NCBI RefSeq assembly: GCF_002149965.1
Contig: NZ_MSQB01000029.1
Coordinates: 1-61,989, forward strand
Reading direction: 5' to 3'
Source: Novosphingobium panipatense
GTDB lineage: Bacteria > Pseudomonadota > Alphaproteobacteria > Sphingomonadales > Sphingomonadaceae
DNA length: 61,989 bases
Shown here: positions 8,561 to 16,506 of the stretch, piece after piece
How positions within the stretch are numbered: position 1 is the stretch's first letter
How the letters are laid out: each line of letters starts with the position of its first letter
Position numbers and translations under genes: made by a program
Notes under the pieces: generated by a model
Seen by the model: the letters and a program-made list of their open reading frames with translations, nothing else
Told to the model about the DNA's origin: nothing
Databases searched by the model: none

Positions 8561-9592
8561 TCATTTGGCGGCCGATTTCGCCCGCTGGCGCAATTGCTCG
8601 CTGAGATATTCCAGCAGCGGGCCTTCGAACTTCGGGTTGATCACCAGGAAATGGCGGCGCCGGTCGTGCTCGTCCGGCAGGCGGCACAGGACGCTTTCGC
8701 CCACCAGGCGGCGGACCAGCCGCAAGGCCGTGCTCATCGGCGCGCCGGAGGCGATGCAGGCACTGGATACCGAAACCCGGCGCCCTTCGATCTTTGCCAG
8801 CAACAGGTCGAGCAGCATTTCCCAGGCGGGATCACCGAAGAGTTCGCCCCCGCCGATTTCGCGCCGCTTCATCTCCTTGCGCAAAAGCTCGCGGATATAG
8901 TCGGTCAGTTGGGCCGCTTCCGGGATTGCCGGGATTTCGGCAGGCGGCGCGGGTCTGTCCGCCCCACGTTCGGGTTCGCGTTCCGGTTCGAGATCACCCG
9001 CGCGGAACTTGGGCTGCGCCGCCGGATCGTCCATCAGCATGGCCAGCCGCTGCAGTTCGGTGCTCAGGCTGGACATCTTGCCGAGCAGCGTTTCGCGCGC
9101 GTCGGGCGTCTGGCGCAGGCCCTTGATGCGCTGGAGGGCCTGGCGCAGATCGTTCTGGTTGATCGGCTTTTCCAGGAAATCGACCGCGGATGCCCGCATC
9201 GCGTCGATGGCGACATCCTTGCTGGCATAGCCGGTGGCCATGATGAACTGGAGCCGCAGGCCGCGCGCCTCGGCATTGCGGCCGAGGGCGTGGATCAGGG
9301 CGATGCCGTCCTGCTCTGGCATGTTGTAATCGACGATGGCGATCGAGATTTCGTTGGCCTCGAACAGGGCCATGGCCTCTTCAGGGCTGGTGGCAACGAC
9401 CGGATCGTAGCCCATCAGCTTCAGGCTGAACGCACATTCGCTGGCGAAATCCTCGTCGTCATCGACGATCAGGACGGGTTCCGGCAGGAGCGATTCGTCC
9501 GGCGAGGGCTCCTCGTCCGCACCGGCCTGCGACTGCGATGCGTTGAGCATGGCTCCGAGGCGCGAACGCCAGCTTGGGTTCATTACGTTCAT
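8561..9592 (-). CDS. Response regulator with C-terminal winged-helix domain
   Basis: A protein of about 343 residues starting at the ATG of MNVMNPSWRSRLG; an in-frame upstream extension looks non-coding and would run into the next gene. The receiver domain (about 38-155) has LIVDDDEDF, phospho-acceptor Asp at about 88 (IAIVDYNMPEQDG), the Thr of MATGYAS and the Lys of EKP. The C-terminal region (about 240-330) reads like a MarR-type winged helix, with CIASGAPMSTALRLVRRLV as the probable recognition helix and DEHDRRRHFLVI as the wing. It follows the last Tad pilus gene by 37 bp and is probably in the same transcript, so it may regulate pilus or surface genes. No kinase is adjacent. Confidence 0.85.
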   Translation of the reverse strand: MNVMNPSWRSRLGAMLNASQSQAGADEEPSPDESLLPEPVLIVDDDEDFASECAFSLKLMGYDPVVATSPEEAMALFEANEISIAIVDYNMPEQDGIALIHALGRNAEARGLRLQFIMATGYASKDVAIDAMRASAVDFLEKPINQNDLRQALQRIKGLRQTPDARETLLGKMSSLSTELQRLAMLMDDPAAQPKFRAGDLEPEREPERGADRPAPPAEIPAIPEAAQLTDYIRELLRKEMKRREIGGGELFGDPAWEMLLDLLLAKIEGRRVSVSSACIASGAPMSTALRLVRRLVGESVLCRLPDEHDRRRHFLVINPKFEGPLLEYLSEQLRQRAKSAAK

Positions 9593-9629
9593 CGGCACAT
9601 CCAACCCCGCCGAAGCGCGGGTTCCCCTT

Positions 9630-10091
9630 TCAGATTGACGGCAGAACCTGCTGCAGGCCCACGCAGAAGATGGCGACGGCGACGATCGCACCCGAATCGG
9701 GGCGACGCGCGGCCGCGCGGAATTGCTGTGCGGTTGCCACGACCAGCAGGGTCATGGCCGTGATCGCGATCATGGTCAGCGCGCCGAACGGGCCGAGCCA
9801 GGTGGCGCCGGCGGCCAGCAGCTTGATCTGACTACCGGTAAGCAGCCGCAGACCGAGGCCCGCGCGCAGGCCCGCTACGCCGGCGGCTACCAGCAGCAGG
9901 CATCCGGCGCCTGCCAGCGCGGACCAGCCGAGCGCAGGGATGCCGCCGCCCAGCACCGCGAAACTCAGGCCACCGGCCGCGATCACGAAATAGAGCAGAT
10001 CGGGCGGGCGGCGCCCCTCCCACGGCATGATGACCGCAGGCAGGAGCAAAACAATCAGCAAGGCCAGATTGAAATAACTCAGACCAGCCAT
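9630..10091 (-). CDS. CpaA/TadV-like prepilin peptidase, catalytic residues apparently lost
   Basis: A 153-residue membrane protein at the position of cpaA/tadV in a Tad operon, with four to six hydrophobic helices. It resembles the A24 prepilin peptidase core: RRPPDLLYFVIAAGG matches the family segment usually written D-x-R-x-R-x-I-P-N, and GSQIKLLAAGATWLGP matches the usual G-x-G-D-x-K-L-x-A-A-x-x-x-W-L-G. The first catalytic Asp aligns to Pro and the Asp of the GxGD motif aligns to Gln. If this alignment is right the protein is not a working aspartic protease, and pilin processing needs another peptidase. Its start abuts the tadE stop directly. Confidence 0.78.
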   Translation of the reverse strand: MAGLSYFNLALLIVLLLPAVIMPWEGRRPPDLLYFVIAAGGLSFAVLGGGIPALGWSALAGAGCLLLVAAGVAGLRAGLGLRLLTGSQIKLLAAGATWLGPFGALTMIAITAMTLLVVATAQQFRAAARRPDSGAIVAVAIFCVGLQQVLPSI

Positions 10092-10532
10092 TCAGTATCC
10101 CCCATTGGTAACGACGACGCTGGCTTCCACGTTCGACGACGGCAGGGGAACGATCTTCCCATATTTCATTATTGGACTGCCGCCCATGTCATAGCTGACT
10201 TTTACTTTGAACGCACCCACGCCATCGGACGAAGCGGTTATTAAAGGCGTTGTATTGCCACCAAGAATACGTCCGTAGCCGTCCAACACCTGTCTTGCGC
10301 GTGTTTGCGCCAGTTCGATGCGTTCGCTGGTGGAAAGCCCGGCAACGGCAGCCCGCGCGCCTTCCGCCGCGGCCTGCCGCACACCGATCACGGCACTGAA
10401 ATAGAGCGAATAGATGATGATACCAAAGACAAGGGCCAGCAGCGCCGGAGCGAGGAAGACAAACTCCAGCGCCGCCATTCCGCGTTCGCATTTCAGCAGT
10501 TGCTTTATGTTGAACGCGCTTGCCATCGCCAA
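10092..10532 (-). CDS. TadE-like minor pseudopilin
   Basis: A 146-residue TadE family protein. The N-terminus has a prepilin-like signal: a short basic leader, then CERGMAALEFVFLAPALLALVFG, where Gly-Met is the likely cleavage point and Glu five residues later matches the pseudopilin consensus. One hydrophobic helix (about residues 20-45) is followed by a periplasmic domain. TadE proteins are processed like the major pilin and are needed for Flp pilus assembly. The gene lies between flp (start at 10719) and the cpaA-like gene, whose ATG follows the stop immediately. Confidence 0.88.
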   Translation of the reverse strand: MAMASAFNIKQLLKCERGMAALEFVFLAPALLALVFGIIIYSLYFSAVIGVRQAAAEGARAAVAGLSTSERIELAQTRARQVLDGYGRILGGNTTPLITASSDGVGAFKVKVSYDMGGSPIMKYGKIVPLPSSNVEASVVVTNGGY

Positions 10533-10557
10533 TTTCCGATGATGGTCCCTTCAGTTT

Positions 10558-10719
10558 TCAGATCAGATTATTGAATGCATCTCTGAGGCTCGTGCCGAAT
10601 GTGCTACCTACTCCGCCAATAGCCGCCACAACAATCGCTCCCAACACCGCGTATTCCACGGCCGTAAGACCGCGTTCGTCGCCAAGAAGACGACCGAAAA
10701 GCTTACGAATGGTGATCAT
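10558..10719 (-). CDS. flp: Flp-family type IVb pilin
   Basis: A 53-residue protein, too short for many gene callers. It has a basic leader (MITIRKLFGRLLGDERG), a cleavage glycine at residue 17, then LTAVEYAVLGAIVVAAIG, the Flp hallmark with Glu and Tyr at positions 5 and 6 of the mature pilin. The mature protein would be only 36 residues, mostly one hydrophobic helix, ending SLRDAFNNLI. It would be the major subunit of the Tad pilus. Unlike most Tad loci, where flp comes first, here it lies late in the operon between tadG and tadE. The 76-bp gap before it may carry its own promoter, expected because pilin is needed in far larger amounts. Confidence 0.93.
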   Translation of the reverse strand: MITIRKLFGRLLGDERGLTAVEYAVLGAIVVAAIGGVGSTFGTSLRDAFNNLI

Positions 10720-10795
10720 GACTCAATACTCCCCAAATCCTCCGATTAAATTTCCGCAACCGCTTGGAGGTTCACGGGTGCGGTCTTCACAAAAA

Positions 10796-12652
10796 CTAAA
10801 TCAAAACAGGCACTCCGCAGCGCGCGCCGGTGGTCCAGACGGTGGCGCTGCCGACTTGCACGCCGAGCGCCGCCAGCACGTTCGTCAGCAGCGGATCGAC
10901 CACGGTGCCCACCAGATTGGTCACCGGCCCGATCACGGCGGGCAGAACCGTCTCCGTCACCGCATTCAGGCCGCTGGCTTCGAGCAGGTTGCAGGCGATC
11001 AGGCAGTTCCCGCCGATCTTCACCTGAACATCGAGCCCCCCTGAACCGAGCAGGCTGGTCGTCAGGCTGCTCACGGTCTGGCCGAGCTGCACGGAATTGC
11101 CGACGGTCTGGCCGCTCGTCGGCGCCGCAGGGGTTCCCGCACCGGGGCCGAAAGTCAGCATGGCATCGCTCGACCCGCTGCCCGTGACCGGCTGCACCAC
11201 CGCCCTACCCTTCACCTGCGCCGAAACAAGGCTGCCGAGCAGTTCGTTGCCGAGCAGGTGAACGCTGAGGATATTGGCCTGCCTGATGTCGCTTGCGGCG
11301 AGCACCGGCAGCGACTTGTCCATCGCGTCGAACGCGGTATCGCCGATATAGGCATTGACCGCGCCCGAGCGGACCCGGACTTTGACCAGGGTGTCGCGCG
11401 CCTGCTCGGTGGAGCCGGAGCAATCGATTTCGCTGACTTCGGCCTGGGCCGCGCCGACATCGACGATCACGGGAAGATGGACGCTGACCGAGGCGATCGC
11501 CAGGTTGACGGGCAGGTCTATCATCACCCCGATGCGCAAGGCCGACGTGCCCGCCCGGGCTTCTCCGGCAGGGCCGAAGGCGAAGCGCGGGCGATCTCCC
11601 GCGCCGCTGGAGGTAAGGCCGATCTTCACCGTGCTGACCGGCACCAGCAGGCTCACCGCCTTGGACAGGTCGATGGCGGTCGGCCCGGACTGCACGGCGT
11701 AAGTGATCAGCGCATAGGCATTCATGCCCGCCCGCAGCGCAGGCTTTTCATCGGCCTCGCCCACCGGCATGTTCTTCCACACGCCCAGCCCGAACAGTCC
11801 GCCGAAAGGCACCTTGTAGCCATTGCCGACCTGCCGCGCGAAGACGCGAAGGGCCGCTGCGGTTTCGGGGGTGGCGGCGGCATCGGCGGCCGCCTCGGCA
11901 ATGTCCTTCAGCCCGTGCGAGCGGTTCATCAGGTCGCCGTAAGTGCCAGAGAACCCCTCCTTCTCGGCAAGGGCATCGAAGAACAGCCCGGCATCGACAT
12001 TGCCCTGCATCAGCCCGCGCACATCGGTGCGGCCAAGCGAGATGGGGATGCCGAGCAGGCCGCCCAGCAACCCGTTGACCACCTGGACCAGCGGCGTGGT
12101 CACGGGATCGAGCAGCGGCGAGACGACCTCGGTCAGCACGTCCGACGTGACGCTGACGCCCGCCTCATCGATCCGCGCCGCCGAAGCCGTGGCGCCAAGG
12201 TCGGGGATCGGGCTCGATTCGCCCAGGATTCCGGTCAGGAAGCGGCGGCCAGGCTTGCCGGTGACGAGGCGGACGGCATTGGCATAGCCGTTGCCGGGAC
12301 AGCGGGTCATCGTGGGGTCGAAGCGCTGACCGGCGGTCTGGCCGATGTCCGCGCAATAACGGCCGATCTCGACCGTCTTCAGCACCGAGGGATCGTAGCC
12401 GTTGCGCGTCAGATAGTCTTCGGCGCGCGCCTTGGCCTGGTAGGGATTCATCGCCGCCGAAAGAGCGGCCGCCTCGGTCGCGGCGCGGAGGTCCCGGCCG
12501 CCCTGGTAATAGAGGCCCACATCCAGCGCCAGACCCGCCGCGCCCAGCAGCGACACGCCCAGCACCGCCACCATCGGCCCGATCACGCCGCTTTCGTCGT
12601 GGCCCAGATCGCGAAGCGGGCGGAGTTTCAGGGGGGTGCGGAGGCGCGCCAC
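10796..12652 (-). CDS. TadG-like pilus assembly protein
   Basis: About 618 residues. The start is the GTG of V-A-R-L-R-T-P, two bases after the tadD stop; a longer upstream frame only overlaps tadD. The N-terminus has a TadG-type helix (GVIGPMVAVLGVSLLGAAGLALDVG, residues 22-46) followed by Y-x-x-G-x-x-L-x-x-A-x-x-A-A-A-L-S-A-A, standard for TadG/DUF2134 proteins. The rest is a large periplasmic region with several Cys (CADIGQ, TRCPG, IDCSG, CLIACN, ARCGV) that could form disulfides. TadG proteins anchor or help assemble the Flp pilus machine. Confidence 0.85.
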   Translation of the reverse strand: MARLRTPLKLRPLRDLGHDESGVIGPMVAVLGVSLLGAAGLALDVGLYYQGGRDLRAATEAAALSAAMNPYQAKARAEDYLTRNGYDPSVLKTVEIGRYCADIGQTAGQRFDPTMTRCPGNGYANAVRLVTGKPGRRFLTGILGESSPIPDLGATASAARIDEAGVSVTSDVLTEVVSPLLDPVTTPLVQVVNGLLGGLLGIPISLGRTDVRGLMQGNVDAGLFFDALAEKEGFSGTYGDLMNRSHGLKDIAEAAADAAATPETAAALRVFARQVGNGYKVPFGGLFGLGVWKNMPVGEADEKPALRAGMNAYALITYAVQSGPTAIDLSKAVSLLVPVSTVKIGLTSSGAGDRPRFAFGPAGEARAGTSALRIGVMIDLPVNLAIASVSVHLPVIVDVGAAQAEVSEIDCSGSTEQARDTLVKVRVRSGAVNAYIGDTAFDAMDKSLPVLAASDIRQANILSVHLLGNELLGSLVSAQVKGRAVVQPVTGSGSSDAMLTFGPGAGTPAAPTSGQTVGNSVQLGQTVSSLTTSLLGSGGLDVQVKIGGNCLIACNLLEASGLNAVTETVLPAVIGPVTNLVGTVVDPLLTNVLAALGVQVGSATVWTTGARCGVPVLI

Positions 12653-12654
12653 GG

Positions 12655-13368
12655 TCAGTTCCCGCGCAGTGCCGTTGCCGGAGGCGCGGCAAAAAGCGCG
12701 GCCTGCTCGTCGATCTGGGCGTGCAGGGCGGCCCTGGCCGAGGCATCGCGCAGGGTGGCCAGCAGCGCATCGGCCTCTCCGCGCCGTCCGGCCACCGTCA
12801 GCGCCAGTGCCAGATTGTTGCGCACCACCTCGTTGCCCGGCGCAAGGTCGCGCGCAGCCTTCAGCGCTTCCACGGCCTGCGCCGCTTCTCCGCCGCGCAG
12901 CAGCGCATAGCCGAGCGCATTGCTGGCCAGCGGATCGGCAGGGCTGGTCCGCAACGCGGCGCGGTATTGCTCCGCCGCCGCCTGCCAGCTTTCCTGCGCG
13001 GCAAGGACATGACCGCGTACCGCCTGCGCCTCGGCGCTGCGGTCCGACGCGGGGATCTGCGCAAGGGCGGCGGCGGCCTGATCGGTCTGGCCCAGATCGA
13101 GCAGGCAATTGATGCGCAGGATGCGCGATTCCCGGTCACCCGGATATTGCCGATCGAAGTCGTCGAGAAAGGCCAGCGCCGCCCGCTGGCGGCCATCCTT
13201 GCGGGCCTGCTGGATCAGCACGAGATAGAGCTGGCGGGTCGAGCCGGATGCCTCGGCTCCGAGAGCTTCGGCAGCCATGGCCCGGCCCGCCAGCGGGGGG
13301 GACACGAGAGAACCGCCGCCCAGCGACAGGGCAGCGAGAACGGCACAATACAGACGGCGATCGGTCAT
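12655..13368 (-). CDS. TadD-like tetratricopeptide repeat protein
   Basis: About 237 residues, starting at the ATG of MTDRRLYCAVLAALSLGGG, which overlaps the tadC stop by 4 bp (ATGA). Residues 1-32 look like a signal peptide with a possible A-M-A-A cleavage region. Residues 45-225 contain about five TPR-like units (for example AAEQYRAALRTSPADPLASN, ALKAARDLAPGNEVVRNNLA). In Tad systems TadD is a TPR lipoprotein acting as a pilotin for the RcpA/CpaC secretin. I see no convincing lipobox cysteine here, so it may be periplasmic rather than lipidated. Confidence 0.82.
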   Translation of the reverse strand: MTDRRLYCAVLAALSLGGGSLVSPPLAGRAMAAEALGAEASGSTRQLYLVLIQQARKDGRQRAALAFLDDFDRQYPGDRESRILRINCLLDLGQTDQAAAALAQIPASDRSAEAQAVRGHVLAAQESWQAAAEQYRAALRTSPADPLASNALGYALLRGGEAAQAVEALKAARDLAPGNEVVRNNLALALTVAGRRGEADALLATLRDASARAALHAQIDEQAALFAAPPATALRGN

Positions 13369-14258
13369 CCCTTTACACTCCCCAAAGTGTCGAGAATGGC
13401 AGCGACCGGCGGGCCCGCGAGCACGATGAACAGCGCCGGCATGAAGAATACGAGCATCAGGATCACCATGCGCACGGTGATCGTGCCGATCGCCTCGCGG
13501 GCACGGGCGACGCGGCGCTGGGAGAATTCGCGCACGAATTCGCGCAGGGCCGGAACCAGTTCCATGCCGTGGAACAGCGACTGACGGAACACGGTGGCCA
13601 GTTCGCGCGAACCCGTGACGGCCACGCGCGCGGCCCAGCGGTCGAAAGCGAGCTGATAATCCTGCCCCCGGTCGAGATCCTCCACCAGCATGGCCACGAG
13701 GCGGGCATGGTTGGGCACGGCCACCCGCTCCTCGCGGGCGATGCCGCGAAAGCACTGGTCGAGCGAGACGCCGCTTTCGAGCATCATCAGCATGAGGTCG
13801 AGCAGGAAGGGGAACTCGGCGGTAAGGATGCGCTCGCGCGATGCAGCGCGCATGCGCAGCGCATACTTGGCGCCGATATAGGTCAGGCCCGACAAGGCCA
13901 GCGTCGGGAACAGCGGGCTCAGCGGATTGCCGTTCACGACAAGACAGGTCAGCATCGAGGCCAGCGCCACGACGCCGGTCGCGGCCAGGCGCAGCCAGGC
14001 GAAGGCTTCCAGCGCGCCGGGTTCGAAATAGCCGGCCTTGCGCAGTTTCTGCTCGATTTCCTCGCGGTCCCGCCCGCGCACCACGAAAATGCGCGGCAGC
14101 GGGAAGCGCAAGGCGGCGGACGTGACGCTGCGCCCCGCCTGCCCGTCGATCCGCTGGCGCAGCCGGGCATCGGCGTCGAGCATGCGCAGGCCCAGCACGA
14201 CGAGCACGAGGCTGCCTGCGGCCAGCGCGAAAAGCAGGAGAGCGGTCAGCGGGGGCAT
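13365..14258 (-). CDS. tadC: TadC, type II secretion F-domain inner-membrane protein
   Basis: 297 residues with a GspF/T2SSF domain. There is one N-terminal helix, a pair around residues 105-135, and a C-terminal pair including TVRMVILMLVFFMPALFIVLAG. The cytoplasmic part has LDLMLMMLESGVSLDQCFRGIA, typical of TadC. With TadB it forms the inner-membrane platform on which the TadA ATPase acts. Its ATG shares one base with the tadB stop and its stop overlaps the tadD start, so these genes are translationally coupled. Confidence 0.93.
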   Translation of the reverse strand: MPPLTALLLFALAAGSLVLVVLGLRMLDADARLRQRIDGQAGRSVTSAALRFPLPRIFVVRGRDREEIEQKLRKAGYFEPGALEAFAWLRLAATGVVALASMLTCLVVNGNPLSPLFPTLALSGLTYIGAKYALRMRAASRERILTAEFPFLLDLMLMMLESGVSLDQCFRGIAREERVAVPNHARLVAMLVEDLDRGQDYQLAFDRWAARVAVTGSRELATVFRQSLFHGMELVPALREFVREFSQRRVARAREAIGTITVRMVILMLVFFMPALFIVLAGPPVAAILDTLGSVKG

Positions 14259-15160
14259 CAGAACTCCAGCCTCAGCATGCGGCGGATGATCAGGATGCCG
14301 ATCGCCTCCAGCCCGATCGCCATCATCGACAGCGACTGGCCGCGCGGATCCTTGACGAAGAAATCGAGATAGGCCGGGTTCATCAGCACCAGACCGACCA
14401 TCGCCAGGAGCGGCATGGCGATCAGCACGCGCGAACTGACCCTGGCCTCCGACGTGGCGGCCACCAGTTCACGGCGGATGCGGAGCCGCTCGCGCAGGAT
14501 CTGGGCGAGGTTGGTGAAGACCGCGCCGATCGAACCGCCGTAGCGCAAGTTGGTGCGGATGGCGGCGGCGATCATCGACACTTCGGGAACCTGGAGGCGA
14601 TCCGCGAGCTGCTGCATCGTCTCCGCCACGGGCGCGCCCATCTCCAGCCGCCGCGCGGCCGTGTCGAAGAAGGAGCGCACCACCGGCGAAGCGTCCGCAA
14701 GGGCCCGGGAAAGCGCCTGGGAGAGCGAATTGCCCACCGCCTGAAGCTGGCGCACACCATCGAGATAGAGGGGCAGTGCCTCGGTCAAGGCGTCCACCCG
14801 CTTGCGGGCGCGCCCGCGCAGCCACGAGAGCGCCGCCATCGGCAGGCCGAGCAGCACCGCCAGCGCGAAGGCCGGTCCCGCCGCCAGCAGCACCGCCACG
14901 ACCAGCGCGAACCCGGCGGCGGCAAGGGTGCGCACGGTCTGCACTGTCACTTCGAGCTGCGCCTGCGCCAGCAGCGGGGCGATGCGTTCCGGCACCGAGA
15001 TCGCGGCGGAGGCCCGCGCAGGTACCGTTCCCGGCGCGTTCAGCCCGGCCAGCCGCCGGTCCACGGCGGCAAGGCCGCGCGCCCGCTCGCTCAGCAGCGC
15101 GAAGGCCACCGCGCCCAGGATCAGCAGGGCCAGGATCAGATAGGCCGCGCCTTTCACCAT
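14258..15160 (-). CDS. tadB: TadB, type II secretion F-domain inner-membrane protein
   Basis: About 300 residues, starting at the ATG of MVKGAAYLILALLILGA, which overlaps the tadA stop by 7 bp. It has the TadB order: N-terminal helix, a helix pair around 78-110, a GspF domain with ALPLYLDGVRQLQAVGNSLSQAL and FTNLAQILRERLRIRRELVAATSEARVSS (shown discontinuously), then two C-terminal helices. It is the partner of TadC in the pilus platform. A longer upstream frame exists but only shadows tadA. Confidence 0.93.
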   Translation of the reverse strand: MVKGAAYLILALLILGAVAFALLSERARGLAAVDRRLAGLNAPGTVPARASAAISVPERIAPLLAQAQLEVTVQTVRTLAAAGFALVVAVLLAAGPAFALAVLLGLPMAALSWLRGRARKRVDALTEALPLYLDGVRQLQAVGNSLSQALSRALADASPVVRSFFDTAARRLEMGAPVAETMQQLADRLQVPEVSMIAAAIRTNLRYGGSIGAVFTNLAQILRERLRIRRELVAATSEARVSSRVLIAMPLLAMVGLVLMNPAYLDFFVKDPRGQSLSMMAIGLEAIGILIIRRMLRLEF

Positions 15161-16506
15161 GCGACCGAGCCTCCCCGAAGGGTACTGGTCGTCGGATAGT
15201 CCTTGAGCCGGGCGGCGTGATAGGGGCGCGGCGACAGCGTCTGGAACGTGCCTTCGCCCGTCATCGGCGGCTGCTCGTCGAAGCGGAACAGTTCGTTCAG
15301 CGTGAAGGCCTCGCCTTCGGTGCCGGTCACTTCGCTGATCGAGGTGACGCGGCGCACGCCGCTGGAAAGGCGCTGGATATTGACGATGACGTGGATGCTG
15401 TTGGCCACGAAGCGCCGCACCGCGCGCACGTCGTTCTGCTGCCCCGCGAAGCCCAGCAGCATTTCGAGGCGGGCCAGCGCGTCGCGCGGCGAATTGCCGT
15501 GGAGCGTCGCCATCGAGCCGTCGTGGCCGGTGGACATGGCCTGGAGCATCTCCACTGCCTCCACCCCGCGCACTTCGCCCAGGATGATGCGGTCGGGCCG
15601 CATGCGCAGGGCATTGCGGAGGAGATCGCGCGCGCTCACCTCGCGGCTGCCGTCCACGCTGGGCGGGCGGGTTTCCAGCCGCACGACATGGTCCTGGCAG
15701 AGTTGCAGCTCGGCCGCGTCCTCGATGGTGACGAGGCGCTCGCGGTTGCTGATGCAGCCGGACAGCACGTTGAGCAGGGTCGACTTGCCAGCGCCGGTGC
15801 CGCCGCAGATCAGGACGTTGAGGCGCGAGCGCACGGCGGCGGCAAGGTAGGTCGCCATGGCCGGGCTCATCACCCCGCCCGCCACGCAGTCGTCGAGGGT
15901 CAGGGCCTGGAGGCGGAACTTGCGGATCGAGACCAGCGGGCCGTCCAGCGCGATCGGCGGGATGACGATGTTCACGCGCGATCCGTCCGCCAGGCGGGCG
16001 TCGCAGAACGGCGTCGCCTCGTCCACGCGGCGGCCGATCGGGCCGACGATGCGCTGGATGATGTTCATCAGGTGCGCATCGTCGCGAAACCGCGTTTCCA
16101 CGCGTTCCAGCAGGCCTGCGCGCTCGGCGTAGATCGTATGGGCGCCGTTGACGATGATATCGTCGATAGACCCGTCCCGCAGCAGCGGCGCCAGCGGGCC
16201 GAGGCCCACCACTTCGTCTTCCACGTCCTCGATCAGCAGGAGCCGCTCCGCACTGTTGAGCGCCAGCTGGCCCCGGCGGCTGCGGCTGTTGATGACCTGC
16301 TCGATCTCGTGCCGCAAGGTGCGCTGGTCGAGCGATTCCGCCGTCACGCCCTGCGCCTCGAGCTGTTCGATGACCTGCTGGCAGGTGATCGCTTTGACCG
16401 CCTGATAGCTGTCGCTCATGCGCTGGGCGGAAGGCTGGGCCACCGCGGGCTTGCGGCGGCCTGCAGCGAAGCCCTCCTGCATTTCCTCGGTGGTCAGGAG
16501 GCTCAT
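15154..16506 (-). CDS. tadA: TadA/CpaF pilus assembly ATPase
   Basis: 450 residues, the usual length for CpaF/TadA secretion ATPases. Walker A is GGTGAGKST (235-243), Walker B is DRIILGEVRG (about 305-314), and the His box GHDGSMATLHGNS spans about 327-339. The N-terminal domain includes LRDGSIDDIIVNGAHTIYAE, common to CpaF. It powers both extension and retraction in Tad systems, working at the TadB/TadC platform. Its start overlaps the tadZ stop by 4 bp. Confidence 0.96.
   Translation of the reverse strand: MSLLTTEEMQEGFAAGRRKPAVAQPSAQRMSDSYQAVKAITCQQVIEQLEAQGVTAESLDQRTLRHEIEQVINSRSRRGQLALNSAERLLLIEDVEDEVVGLGPLAPLLRDGSIDDIIVNGAHTIYAERAGLLERVETRFRDDAHLMNIIQRIVGPIGRRVDEATPFCDARLADGSRVNIVIPPIALDGPLVSIRKFRLQALTLDDCVAGGVMSPAMATYLAAAVRSRLNVLICGGTGAGKSTLLNVLSGCISNRERLVTIEDAAELQLCQDHVVRLETRPPSVDGSREVSARDLLRNALRMRPDRIILGEVRGVEAVEMLQAMSTGHDGSMATLHGNSPRDALARLEMLLGFAGQQNDVRAVRRFVANSIHVIVNIQRLSSGVRRVTSISEVTGTEGEAFTLNELFRFDEQPPMTGEGTFQTLSPRPYHAARLKDYPTTSTLRGGSVAW

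Noticed and set aside
12652..13108. N-terminal extension of TadG and similar extensions of TadB, CpaC and TadD
   Set aside because: The extensions overlap the preceding genes in a different frame; the chosen starts give normal family N-termini and tight coupling.
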